A stretch of 64,000 nucleotides of DNA. Source: Brachypodium distachyon (lineage: Eukaryota > Streptophyta > Magnoliopsida > Poales > Poaceae). Location of the stretch: the NCBI RefSeq assembly GCF_000005505.3, contig NC_016131.3, positions 43,299,355-43,363,354 of the forward strand, read 5' to 3'. Made by a program: the position numbers and the translations under genes. Positions 1-10,666 of this stretch are shown here, one piece after another; position 1 is the first letter of the stretch; every line of letters starts with the position of its first letter. The notes beneath the pieces are model-generated. The model worked only from the letters and a program-made list of their open reading frames with translations. It was not told where the DNA came from and did not search any database.

Positions 1-2
1 AG

Positions 3-857
3 CAGCTGTTCCACCTTCACGACTCTGGGCTGGACCAGGCATTCATCGACGCGCTGCCCGTGTTCTCATACCGGGAGATCGTTGTGGGCGGTGGTGGTGG
101 CGACAAGGAGCCCTTCGACTGCGCGGTGTGCCTGTGCGAGTTCGACGCCGAGGACCGGCTCCGGCTGCTGCCGCTGTGCGGGCATGCCTTCCATCTGAAT
201 TGCATTGACACGTGGCTGCTGTCCAACTCGACGTGCCCGCTCTGCCGTGCGGTGCTCTTCGCCCCAGGACTCACAGCCGAGAATAACCCGATGTTCGATT
301 TTGATGAGGGGTTAGAGGAAGGAAGGTTGTCCGAGTACGGCGAGGATGGGTTCGGATTGTCTGGGCACAAGGCTTCAGAGGGGGTGCAGACTCCGGTTGC
401 CGAGAAGAGGGTGTTTCCAGTGAGGCTAGGCAAGTTCAAGAATGTCGGCACCCAGGGTGCTGTTGAAGGTGGAAATGCCAATTCTGCTGTGCTGAGGAGG
501 GAGGAAGGGGAGAGTAGCAGCAGCAGTTTGGATGCAAGGAAATGCTTCTCGATGGGCACCTATCAGTATGTTCTTGGGACTTCTGAGCTCCAGGTGGCCC
601 TCCAGCCGGGGAAAAATAGAAATGGCGCTGGTGGTGCAATGAGAGCAAGACCTGGTGGGATAAGTTCTGTCAATGCTGACATTATGGAGGGAAAGAAAAT
701 TTGTGCACGGAACAAAGGCGAGAGCTTCTCCATGTCTAAGATTTGGCAGTGGTCTAATCTGAAGGGCAAGTTACCTGCAGGCTCAGATGATTGTTCAGAA
801 GCAGGGAGCCTTCCATGGATGAAGAGAGGTGGCACCGGAGATAAACCGAACATGTGA
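3..857 (+). CDS. ATL: RING-H2 finger protein, ATL46/47-like E3 ubiquitin ligase (5' end outside window)
   Basis: The frame is open from base 3 to a TGA at 855-857, giving at least 284 residues; the true start lies before the window. The first residues carry the ATL signature, a GLD motif in HDSGLDQAFIDALPVF. About 20 residues later comes a complete RING-H2 finger spaced C-x2-C-x15-C-x-H-x2-H-x2-C-x10-C-x2-C (CAVC at 120-131, CPLC near 234-245), followed by a long, low-complexity Ser/Gly-rich tail. ATL proteins are membrane-anchored E3 ligases that recruit an E2 through the RING and ubiquitinate target proteins; the expected N-terminal transmembrane segment would be upstream of the window. The DSGLDQAFIDALPVF and IDTWLLSNSTCPLC stretches resemble the ATL46/ATL47/ATL13 branch as I remember it. 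No intron is seen in this part, as is usual for ATL genes. The starting ATG at 60 is internal and should not be used. Confidence 0.93.
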   Translation, partial: QLFHLHDSGLDQAFIDALPVFSYREIVVGGGGGDKEPFDCAVCLCEFDAEDRLRLLPLCGHAFHLNCIDTWLLSNSTCPLCRAVLFAPGLTAENNPMFDFDEGLEEGRLSEYGEDGFGLSGHKASEGVQTPVAEKRVFPVRLGKFKNVGTQGAVEGGNANSAVLRREEGESSSSSLDARKCFSMGTYQYVLGTSELQVALQPGKNRNGAGGAMRARPGGISSVNADIMEGKKICARNKGESFSMSKIWQWSNLKGKLPAGSDDCSEAGSLPWMKRGGTGDKPNM

Positions 858-3800
858 TGTGACTCTGTACTGTGATACTAGCTAATATTTCTCTTGTTAG
901 TGTTACTCAATTAATTCCTTACCTATAATCATTCTAGTCTAATTATGTTCTGATTTTGATTGGAGTTGGTTAATCTCATGGAGGGATAACTTTTTGGTAG
1001 TCATGTCAGCTTAGTGTATTGCATGAAGATGGGATTGATCATGTGACATCTGGTGCTTGCTGCTTTGTTTGTGTTCTTGTATTGGTTTAAAGCTACTGTC
1101 ATATATCTGAAACATTTCTTACAAAATTGGTCAATTGTAGTTGGCATTGACCTCTGACTCCAGCCTTGACATTCTTTAGAGCAATAGATGAAAAGCCATT
1201 TATTACTTGGGTCTTTTTTCAGTACTAACTACATCTTCTGAAAACGCTTATGGATAGTAGAGCATTCTAATTTTGGAAATTGTAAGTGTCGGTTATCCCA
1301 TAGAAAGGTAGCGTGAAGAATATATTTTTATGGTTAAAAATTCTTAAGCTGCTCACCAACAATCCAAAGATGGTGTTAACCTATTGATAATTGGCATTAA
1401 GTGAGTATTTGATCTATATTTTTTGTTTCAGTTACCTGTCTGATCTGAATGTATTAAGATCTTACTGAATTGTGATGGATGGATCAGATACTTGTGGATG
1501 CTTGTGCAATGAAAGGAATGATACATGCAGAGGCTGCTGCAGAAACAATTGATGTGGGGTAGATGGGGCTACTTTAGGAAAAATGGCGAGTTTATTGTGT
1601 GGATTTGGGACGGCCTTGATGGGCTGAGATTAAATTTGTAGGATCTATTTATGAATTTTCATGTAGGTCATAAATCTGATGAATTGTTGCAAGTATACTT
1701 TTCCCATTCACTAATACCATTTTGATCCACTAATCTTTTGATATGGTTTGAGTAAAACCCATGTTACTATTATGAGCAATTGTGCTTCGTAGAATAACCC
1801 GTTAATGTAGAAGTAGAAGGACATCGTATAAAAATCACTTGTAGAAGTTCCAGAAACTGTATGTGGCTGTAGTTTGCCAGAACCTACTGGTTCATAGGTT
1901 TAAATTCATGTATCTAATTGCTTATTTGGTATTTTTCCTTTTGTGATAGTTGCTGCCAATCAAGTGTCAGTCAGATACTGCAATTTTCTTATTTAGTCAA
2001 ATTGCTCATGTACAAACTTATGTTCCTGACTGTCAAATATATAAGGGTGTTGACTGTATTGTACAACTCACATGCAGAATAGCAATACAGACTCTTATTT
2101 TAGATTTCTAAATTCAAGTTCATGGTTGATTACTGTCTAAAATTTGAGTTCATGCCAATGGGGAATTGGTTCCTATTTCCTAGTGTTCCCCTCATCTGTC
2201 AATCTGATGCGCATAGTGATTGACATCTACATACTATAGGAACTTCTCACGATTGAGCCTTCATTCTTTTACCAATTATTTATTTAAACTCTAACTAAAC
2301 ATATTTCTTTTGCCTTTAGTTTGTCAGTCATTTGCTGCCTTTCTCAATGACTTTTCCTTCGATAAGCACTTTCTGGGGTTTACATTCCCCTTTCAAGAAT
2401 CTCTTTACTCACAAACGAAATGATAGTTTGCTTTATCTTGATAGAAAGCAAAAAAGATGGAACAGGAGAAAGCAATCGTCATGCTTTGCTTCATTCCTGG
2501 GCTGGCAGAGACCTTTATGCTGGGAGTATAGATATGCCAGCTTATTTCAGTGGGATTTGAATTTTCTTAACTTTCAATAGCTTCACAGCTGCCATCTATT
2601 TGTTCTTACTGGTTAAATGTAACGTCTGCTGCTGTAATATTTTGTGTTTCTCGGCCATAATTGTGTGAGAGAGATATCATTTTATTCACCTTAATTTTGA
2701 TACATTTACAGATAACAAATTGTATGTGTTTGTACCAATTAAATGTAATGCCGGTGCTTCTTGGATGCTTAAATTTCTTTCTTCAGCTCATTTTTCGTTT
2801 TGTGACATACAGTGATTTCACTCTTTATCAATGTAATATCAATGCAATGTTGACCTATCTGCATGTTCACGCCTTCTGCTTTGGTGCTCCATCTTTGATG
2901 ACCAGCTAGTCTTTGTTAGTTTTTTGTGTGCTTAGTGTTATCGTTTTTGCAAGAATTGATATCAAACTGGATATTATCCTCCTCTAGCTTCTTGCACCTT
3001 GTGGTCCTGAGTGGATCCAATAGTTAAACATGATACCATATCTTGACAAGAGAAATTAAAAAAACGGGAAGGTGCTTAGTGAAGTGGAATTCAGTGTCAT
3101 GTCGTGTGGATCTCAAGAGCCAAATGCATTTTCCTATCTGCTCTTCCATCTTTGTGTCATATTTAGTCGGATAGCAATAAGAAGTGCCAGCCTCTCATGC
3201 CTCCACTAGTAATACAGGCATCATATGCAATCTATCTAGCATTTTGTATTAACATCTGATTATGAATCCGTACATGGACAACTATTGCCGTACCAAACAC
3301 ACATGCATTTCACTCATTAGTTAATGCTGATCCAGAAAATTATTCTTAATAACCAGATCTGATATAGTTGTTTGTTCTGACATCTGATGCAGCTGCTTTG
3401 AGATGGGTTCTTCAGATGTCCACTCCCAGATTCAGGCCCCAAAGATTCTTTTCATGAGCAGTGTTTCCAAGTCTCAGAATACTGGTGAGCTTCAGGTCCC
3501 ACATGTGAAGATCGGACGAGCCAGGTCAGAATAAATTACTGTTCTCTTTGTGAAAGATGGTGGATACTAGTTTCAGGCTTTCAGCACATCCGTTGTCCTT
3601 TTTTTGTTAATACGCAGATGCTCACGTGTAAAGGCTAGTTTCATGCATGATTGAAACGGACAAGAAGAAACGTTGGAGGTTTGCTATTGAACATTCGTTC
3701 CAAGATGGTCATACGTGTTCTGGTTTTTTCTGTCTCAGGGGCTTTTATCTCACTGCTGTCAGGAAGTCAACATCCCCTTGAATTCGTGAAATAACAATAT

Positions 3801-6112
3801 TATGATGAGTCAATTAGTCATCACATTGGACGGTATAGGTTTTTGGATCGCATCAATCAACACATAATTATCAGCTTTTGAAACATGAAGTTTCTGTTGC
3901 AACATTCATCCCCAAATTGTATCTTGGCAGGTAGCTTTTATCTGATTGGCTGGTCAGTAAGTACTCAAACACCACAGCTACGGTGCCTATTAGTTTTCAA
4001 GTTTTGTTACAACAATATGATGCCCGCTGATTATTGATTGACGCTCCCAAAGCTCACCCTTAATGTAGGAAAAGAAGAGCTTGCAGTTCAGTAATTTTAT
4101 AGGAAATAACGGCTGTTGTATGTGTATGTTTTTGTTGCTGCGATTTTTTTTTACTGTCCACCATACAGTAGGCTTGGTAAATGGTGGTCGTCACTGATCT
4201 TTAGCCCGTTCAACTTAAAAATAGCAGCACCAATTATTAGTTTAACAGCAGCACCAATTAGTTACTAGAGCGTTGTGCATGTAGTCAGATCACAAGAGTA
4301 TCATTCCCATTTTAGACGCTACAGATATTGAAAATTAAGCAAGGGAGCTGGATTGGCCAGATGTTACCATCAAGAGTGGGAATATTACATTTCCGCCATG
4401 GTTGGATTCTTCTGAATTGTAGCTGTCTGAATCGTCCGAATCACGCATCATATTGTGACGGTGCAATCCATACCTTAGATTTTTGTACTACTATGAATTT
4501 CAATTCTTAGATTTTGTTTTCTTCTTATTATCATAGAGATTGTTTGATTTGCAAGATTATAAACCTTACCTACGAGTCTACTACGACAGCTACACCAAAC
4601 ACATAATAGCTCATGAATAATTTGGCTATGGCGCATGCAAACAACTTCTATCACTGATTTCTGCGCTTTGAATTCATGTGGCATACACCATGCCATTGCA
4701 ATGACATCTATGTTTTTAACTTTAATTATTTTCTGTAATTTCTGGGTTGCAGAGAGTCCTAAGGACTTCTTTGATTTGTAGTAAAAAGAAAAATACAGCA
4801 TTGCAATGTCATGTTCACTTGACTCGTACATAATTTTGGTCGCACTAAATTTTGTTTGATCGAACCACAGGAAAAACAAAGGATTCTTTTCAAGAGGTTA
4901 GACTGGATGATTTTTATATGAAATATAGTGCAAATGAACCCTTAGAAAGAAAATCATATAAGATTCAATCATACAAATCAAATGACGTATGGAAATTTTC
5001 TAAAAAAGCACCAAGTTTTCTATGAAAACCTTTTAAAGAAGCTCTAATCATGCCCGGAGTTCTGTTATAAACATAACATATTTGAAACAATGGCAAAATG
5101 TAGGAATTCTGGAGGATAGCAAAATTTAGCAATTTTGGAGGATAGGATTCCTATATGAAAAAATTCTGTAGTGCCGTTTGGAAGGATTGGCTATCTAGAT
5201 TTCTTTGAAATCCCTAGTTTCATAGGAATTTTGGAGTTAAACAAACGCAATTTCTTCCGTGGTTTTTTCTTCCTTGTCTACAATTACCTTGTTTTTCTCT
5301 GCATGACATCCAAACCACGCTTTTCAAAGTTTGTTGTGTTTTTCCTTCCTCAATTCCAGTTGTTTTTGAGTTTATATATGCTCCAAAATGGTGGAACATA
5401 TACCTTTCTATCCAAATAGACCCTATCCACGCAAATTGGCCTCAAAGACATTCTTCTTTCGGTTGGGGACTGACCCTGAGACCAAGACCCATCCCTCGTC
5501 TGGACCTTTGTTCTTCAATAAAAATACTGACTCCCGAGGCCAGCTAGGTAATATTTCCATTTTTCAGAGAAGAACTGATCTTTCAACGACACCAGCTGCA
5601 GCTGAATTAATCGGACCCTCGTAGTCCAGTCCAGTACAGATCCAGTCATGCAAACCTGTCAGTTTGTTTTAGACCAGACAAAGGCACGCAACCCAACGCC
5701 CGAACAGCGCAACAGGCCGGGATTTGGCACTGGCCAAGGAGATGTCACTGTCCAAACCCCAACACGCATTGAGATTTGAGATCAGCAGCAAGCCAGCAAC
5801 ATCATACTCCTATAAAAATGATTTCTTAAATACTCCTACGCTGGATTGATGCAACTATGCAGACGTGATTGGCGGATTGCACGAATCGTGTCGGCAACGC
5901 CAAGATCCCTACCTCACGGGGTGTACCGTGTGGACAGCCAGATGAGTGGCAGTTGACACCGATGGATATTGGATGCCCAGCGGTTGCAACCTCTAAAAAT
6001 TAAATCCAGCATTTGCGAGCATACAATGTACTGGCAGATTTGCTCTGCCAATTTCTTGGGCAAGAAATTCAGTTCTTCACATATTTATGAGATATTGAGA
6101 TGATATATAGAA
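858..6112. other. AT-rich intergenic sequence and ATL 3' flank
   Basis: This is about 5.2 kb of AT-rich DNA that begins with the 3' UTR of the RING-H2 gene. I see no convincing long ORF; the ORFs of 60-134 codons here lack recognisable motifs. A short ORF at 3403-3534 is listed separately. Around 4880-5430 the sequence has the look of a decayed MITE, with repeated phrases such as 'aggaattttggag', but I could not fix its ends. At about 4219-4265 there is a small tandem repeat of 'agcagcaccaatta'. Confidence 0.5.
3403..3534 (+). other. Short ORF or possible spliced exon, 43 codons, unknown
   Basis: The ORF runs from ATG at 3403 to TAA at 3532-3534 and encodes 43 residues (MGSSDVHSQIQAPKILF...RARSE). 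It is preceded by 'ctgatgcag', which could be a splice acceptor ending 11 bases before the ATG, and its base composition is more balanced than the AT-rich surroundings. I do not recognise the protein. It could be a micropeptide, a 3' exon of a transcript starting at the RING-H2 gene, or chance. Confidence 0.2.
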
Positions 6113-6910
6113 GAAATTGCATCCCAGATCCTCAAACTTGACAGTCATGTTCAGTTTCATCCATTAACTTGCAAACTTTAAAAACGAGACTTTAAACTTG
6201 GCAAATTGGTTCATTTTAGTCCAAATCAACGAATTCATGATTAATTCGGCTAAGCTGGCAACTAACGTAGACATGGCTGGCATAAGGGGTCATTTTTGCA
6301 AATTTTTAAGCGATGGAGTATTCCGTTTAACCCCATGAAAAGTTAGGTCTCATACCCGGTCCACAAAGCCAAATCCTTCAAAGTCTTGAACCGATGGTTC
6401 AAAAGCGCCGCCAGCTGCTTCGTCGTATAGCAGTCAACACCACTGCCCCCATCACCTCCCCCGTTCCCTTAGCACACCGATCGCGAGAACGTCGCCGATG
6501 TAGGACCGAAGTGGGTTCACCGGCGAGGGAGGTGACTCTATCATGTCTTGGCCCTAGAGATGAGAGCATATCGTGGCCACAGGGAGGATAGTCAGAGGAT
6601 GAGGAAGTGTATTTTGTGAAAATATTGTAGTTGTCACCTCCTCCAAGTGAGGGCTAGACCACGGGTTCGAGACCGAACTCTTTCAAAGGGTTAAAATGGA
6701 AGATTTCATCGTCCAAAAATTCGCGAAAAGAACCCGTCCAAGCCAACCATGTCCACATTAGCAGCCAGCATGACCGAATTTAGCCCGAATTCGTCGATTT
6801 GGACTAAAATGAATCGGCGTGTCAAGTTTAAGGTCTCGTTTTTCAAGTTTGCAAGTTAATAGATGAAACTGAATATTCCTGTCAAGTTTAAGGACCCGCC
6901 ATGCAAATTC
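6113..6910. mobile_element. MULE-like transposon with about 160-bp terminal inverted repeats
   Basis: The left end (GAAATTGCATCCCAGATCC, from 6113) and the reverse complement of the right end (GAATTTGCATGGCGGGTCC, ending 6910) start a long inverted repeat. The arms run roughly 6113-6290 and 6735-6910 and share blocks such as TTCATTTTAGTCCAAATC. Long terminal inverted repeats of this size are typical of Mutator-like elements. The interior (about 6380-6610) is a GC-rich block with no recognisable coding sequence, so the element is non-autonomous. I could not settle the expected 9-bp target duplication because both flanks are AT repeats. It lies about 265 bp from the stop codon of the minus-strand gene at 7175. 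Confidence 0.75.
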
Positions 6911-7174
6911 CTCTCATATATATGTATGTATACAAGCGCTAAAACGCGACTGATGAACAAATTCTGTGAATAGTACGACAAAATTGATATTTTATACAAT
7001 GACAATGCAAAGAAAACGAAAGAATTGAACACGCACCAACGGGCCTATGGACACCATCTATCGCCACCACCATCGCCAGGAAGGAAGAAAGGGACGTCCC
7101 AGCCTTATCGTCTCCGACCGAAACCCCCACTACGACAGAAGAATCGGTGGGTGTGCCGGGCTGCCGTCAGCCAG

Positions 7175-7768
7175 TCAGCCCCGCGCGGCGACGGCGGGGG
7201 GAGTGCGCGGCGGCGGGTGGTGGAACAGCGACGGCGCGTCGCGGCCGCCGAGGTCCATGGACGACCTGGCGGAGCCGGGCGGCGCGGCGAAGCGCGTGGA
7301 GAAGTCGCGGTACCCCGCGAAGTCGCCGCCGGGCTCCGGGCTGGCGGGGTGGCCCTCGTCGAAGTTGAGCGCGTAGTTGAGCGCGTCGTAGTTGAGCTTC
7401 CTCCCTACGCCGCCGCCGCTGCCGTGGCGGGTGGGCCCGCGGCGGAACCGCCGGATGAAGGTCTTCCACCGCGGGCCGGCCACCAGCTCCGACCACTCCC
7501 GCACCTTCATGAACGCGTCCACCCCGCGCCGCCACCACCTCCGCCTCTCCGCCCCTGCTCCAGCCCCTCCTCCTCCTTCCCCTACGCCGTGCCACCACTC
7601 CTCGTCCGGCCCGGCAACCGCGCGGCGGCCGTACGAGGACGATTGCCACGGCGCCGAGAAGCAGCAGCAGCGGTACCGGCCGCCGGAGAAGAAGGCGGCG
7701 TCCGCTTCGTCGATACCGTTCCCCGCCGCGCCGCCATGGCCGCCGCCGCCGCCGTCACCGGCCTCCAT
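7175..7768 (-). CDS. Plant-specific uncharacterised protein with WKTFIRRF and YALNFDEG motifs
   Basis: This is a single-exon gene of 197 aa. I chose the ATG at 7768 (MEAGDGGGGG) rather than the in-frame upstream ATG at 7969, because the extra 67 residues look like translated 5' UTR and a TATA-like AATAAAA lies at 7856-7862, inside that stretch. The recognisable core is at residues 86-140: EWSELVAGPRWKTFIRRFRR, then KLNYDALNYALNFDEG, then YRDFSTRF at 153-160. I know this combination from a family of short plant proteins without assigned function; Arabidopsis members carry a very similar YDPLSYALNFDEG. No signal peptide or clear membrane segment is visible; a CCC at 34-36 could be acylated. Codon use is strongly GC-rich, normal for grass genes. 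Several long ORFs on the opposite strand here are shadows. Confidence 0.82.
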   Translation of the reverse strand: MEAGDGGGGGHGGAAGNGIDEADAAFFSGGRYRCCCFSAPWQSSSYGRRAVAGPDEEWWHGVGEGGGGAGAGAERRRWWRRGVDAFMKVREWSELVAGPRWKTFIRRFRRGPTRHGSGGGVGRKLNYDALNYALNFDEGHPASPEPGGDFAGYRDFSTRFAAPPGSARSSMDLGGRDAPSLFHHPPPRTPPAVAARG

Positions 7769-7855
7769 GGGGAGATTTTTCTTTCTTGGGGAGGGGATGC
7801 TTCTTGGTGTGGTGCGTGCGCGGAGGAGGGGAACGAAAGGAGAGAGGCGCGAGGG

Positions 7856-7862
7856 TTTTATT
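7856..7862 (-). promoter_or_regulatory. TATA-like element of the minus-strand gene at 7175-7768
   Basis: On the minus strand the sequence reads CCAATAAAACCC, about 90 bp upstream of the chosen ATG. It is the best TATA-like match in an otherwise GC-rich upstream region. This is an inference from sequence only. Confidence 0.35.
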
Positions 7863-8257
7863 GGAGAGGCGGTTTCGGCGGCCCACTTGCTTGCGAGGAG
7901 GCGGGGCCCCGATTGAACCCAACTGCCATCCCTCCGCCTCGTGACGTTACGAAGCCCGGCGGCCCACATTTCGGGGCCGTCAACGTCAGTACGCGGCGCT
8001 GTTTCACACGATACGTACGTGGCGAATGTTCACCTCAATGGCATATGGGTCCCACTTGAGGGGTCACCAGTGTCAGTGGCGATAAGGGCAACTGCCAATA
8101 AGAGCATCTCGAAGGCACTCTCAAGTCCCAAACTCTCTCAATTTGTCCATTTATAAAATGTTCGTGGACAAAAATGCAATCTAACGAGAAATCTCCATTT
8201 CTCTTGTTTAAAAGGTGTCTATCTTCTCATTTCTTTCTCAAATTTCGGAGAGAATAA

Positions 8258-8600
8258 GGGTATATGTTTGGATCTCAAGCAAAAAGTCTCCTAGCCTTGC
8301 CTAGCAAGGTTCTGCATTTGGAACCTTCAAAAAATTGCATTTGGAACCTTCAAAAAATAGCAAATAGTCTGGGATAGCAAGGAAAAGCTTGCTGCGCGAG
8401 GAGAGCCGAATTGGCTCGCTCTCATCGGCAAGAATTCGGACGCACATTCTACGCGATGGTAACTGTTCTAGATAATTAGAACCGACTCGCAAAAGCTAGA
8501 ATACTTCTGGTGAATCCAAACAACTAGCTCAACTAGCCCAGCAAAGCCATGATAGACTTGCTGAGCAATAGCTGGACCCAGCTACGAACCAAACACATCC
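8258..8600. mobile_element. Tourist-like (PIF/Harbinger) MITE, 343 bp
   Basis: The left terminus GGGTATATGTTTGG and the reverse complement of the right terminus (GGATGTGTTTGG) are inverted repeats. A 3-bp TAA flanks both ends (8255-8257 and 8601-8603). A 3-bp target site rich in T and A and a G-rich terminus containing GTTTGG are the marks of Tourist MITEs mobilised by Harbinger transposases. There is no coding capacity. Confidence 0.7.
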
Positions 8601-8603
8601 TAA

Positions 8604-9237
8604 AGAGTCTACACTTGTGCAAGATCTGTTCATCTTTTCTCCGTTGTCCGCCTAACCAACACATCATACATTCATGAGGATGACAAATGGGGCTCTCATC
8701 GGACAACAAGGTGTTTTGTCCACCCTCGTTTATCCAAACATCCCCAAATTGGCAATTAAGGTGGACAAATGGAGTCTCACCCTTAAAAATGTCGTATATT
8801 TATATTTTTCATGCGTGGAGATCGGTGTGGAGGACCGGGACGGCATGGCAAATTGGCAACGCGACTGACTGTTTATTTGTAACACCACTACTGCTAGACA
8901 GACAAATACGTGAGGTTTCGTTTTATTTGTTTATTTTTATTTTTATATCCTTCATAATACTAAGGAGTGTGGTTACGACCCAACTACGGGGTATCTTACA
9001 AGGTTGTCTTCTGTCACGTTGGACAATGAAACCATGCATAAAGAAGACACATGTTTGAGCATGTGAGAAAACGGTGGAAAATCTATCAACCATATATTTT
9101 TTCCAGGGAACACACTCGCCATAAGTGAGTTTTACCATTGCAAAACACCGAAACATGTCACCTTCAATTGGAGAAGGGTAAGACGGCCAAATTTAACATA
9201 GATATAATGGCGAGAATGAAGCCTCACCAAGCACCTT
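8604..9237. other. Intergenic sequence without recognisable gene
   Basis: AT-rich intergenic DNA. ORFs of 64-123 codons in this stretch overlap in several frames and show no motif. Nothing further is supported. Confidence 0.5.
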
Positions 9238-9240
9238 TTA

Positions 9241-10377
9241 GGACCGGTTCTTTTTAGCTTCATCTTCTGCAGAAACGGCTTAAGCTTCTCTGTCCACAGA
9301 AACAGCTGTGGAGAAAAGCTCCTAAAACACTAGACTCCAGTTCTTTTCAGCTTCTGTTGTAACTAGCTTATTGCGTGAGTTTTCTGACGGAAAGTCTTCG
9401 GTACCCCTCTGCCCCCCGTGCTGAAACGAGCGTTCCATGCTCTTCTCATCCACAAAATTCTACCATTAACCACCTGAATCACATGAATCCGATCTCTCCA
9501 TTAGACCCAAAAAAATCATGCTCATCCAGAGTTTACACAAACAACAAAATCGAGTTCTCTGTATATTAGAATAACATTCACACAAACAACAAAAACTCTA
9601 CTCAAACTCTAAATCAAAATTTCTACTGCTCCTACGAAGAGCACGACGAGGTGGTCGGGCCGGAGGAACATGACACAGAGGAGGTGGAGGTCGTCGATCT
9701 GATTTCGGAGCAGATGCAGTCCGCGGCCGTGCTGAATTCCGGCGGCAAGGAGGAGTACGGCGGCGGCGGCTTCGTGGGGTGGCGGACCGGCGGCTTGGGG
9801 ATGAATCCGGCGGTCGTGTGGCTTAATGGGGCTCGAACCAGCAGAACCAGCGGGGCCTTCTTGCGGCGACGGACCGGCGGACAAATCCGCGGCGGCTCGG
9901 CATGGGGACGGAGGCAGCAGCCGGGGGACGAATCTGCGACAGAGGCGCCGCGAAATAGCAGGGCGGCGGCGGAGGTTATCCCGGAGAGGCTGCCGGCGTC
10001 ATGGCTTCCGACAGGCGACGACGCAGCACAGACTTGGTGGCGGCGGCTGCTTGGGGGAGGAACCCTAAATTCTTGGCTGGAGAGGAGGACAAGAGGATTA
10101 GAGGAGACAGGAGCAATGGGGAAGGGCTATCTGGAAGAAAGAAAGAACGAATCGGTATGTACCTGCGGTGGCAGTTCTCTTGTAATTGCAGTGACCTTTT
10201 GGGGCAAAGAAAGGTGGGATTTTTCAGAAGCCCGGGAAGTTATCCTGGACCAGCGTTTTCTCGTAGGAAGGATTTTGAGGTTTGGGCTGCTCCTAGAAAT
10301 TGGTTGGAATCGAGCTCTTTTCGGCTTCACCTGTGCTGGACCTAAAAACTGTTTTAGAAGCTGAAAAGAACTGGCCC
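9241..10377. mobile_element. Non-autonomous Harbinger-type element with GC-rich interior, 1.14 kb
   Basis: The left end is GGACCGGTTCTTTTTAGC and the right end, reverse complemented, is GGGCCAGTTCTTTTCAGC; both are flanked by TTA (9238-9240 and 10378-10380). A second copy of the subterminal motif (CCAGTTCTTTTCAGCTTCTG) lies inside at about 9338-9357. The interior, about 9640-10150, is strongly GC-rich with overlapping ORFs on both strands (for example 9651-10364 +), none with a known motif, so I treat them as non-coding or captured sequence. No transposase is visible. Confidence 0.65.
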
Positions 10378-10429
10378 TTAATAGCTTGCCATGGAGCCGA
10401 AGTAAGGAGACTTCTCTGATGTCTTAACA

Positions 10430-10666
10430 TACTCCCTCCGTTTGGGTTTATAAGGCTATATTGAAGTTTGTGCCACACTTTGACCAACAATTATTCAAAT
10501 TGTATTTAATATATGTATATAAAAGTTATACCATTAGAAAGAGTTTCTAATACGAATCTAACAATATATCTTTTGTGCCGCAATAATTTCAGATTACCAA
10601 CATATTTTTTGTCAAAATTTGGCATAAAATTCCGCGTGGGCCTTGTAAACTCAAATGGAGGGAGTA
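10430..10666. mobile_element. Stowaway MITE, 237 bp
   Basis: The ends are CTCCCTCCGTTTGGGTTTAT and the inverted counterpart ACTCAAATGGAGGGAG, flanked by TA on each side. TA target sites and CTCCCTCCGT termini define Stowaway elements, which are moved by mariner/Tc1 transposases. It has no coding capacity. Confidence 0.85.

Noticed and set aside
6650..6685. Possible tRNA T-arm, GGGTTCGAGAC
   Set aside because: It sits inside the MULE-like element, with no matching stems.
7025..8059. 344-codon plus-strand ORF and its neighbours around 7.1-8.0 kb
   Set aside because: They mirror the minus-strand gene at 7175-7768, are Arg/Ala/Pro-rich, and carry no motif.
9651..10364. 237-codon ORF inside the Harbinger-type element
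   Set aside because: No transposase or other domain; it continues into the terminal repeat, so coding function is unlikely.
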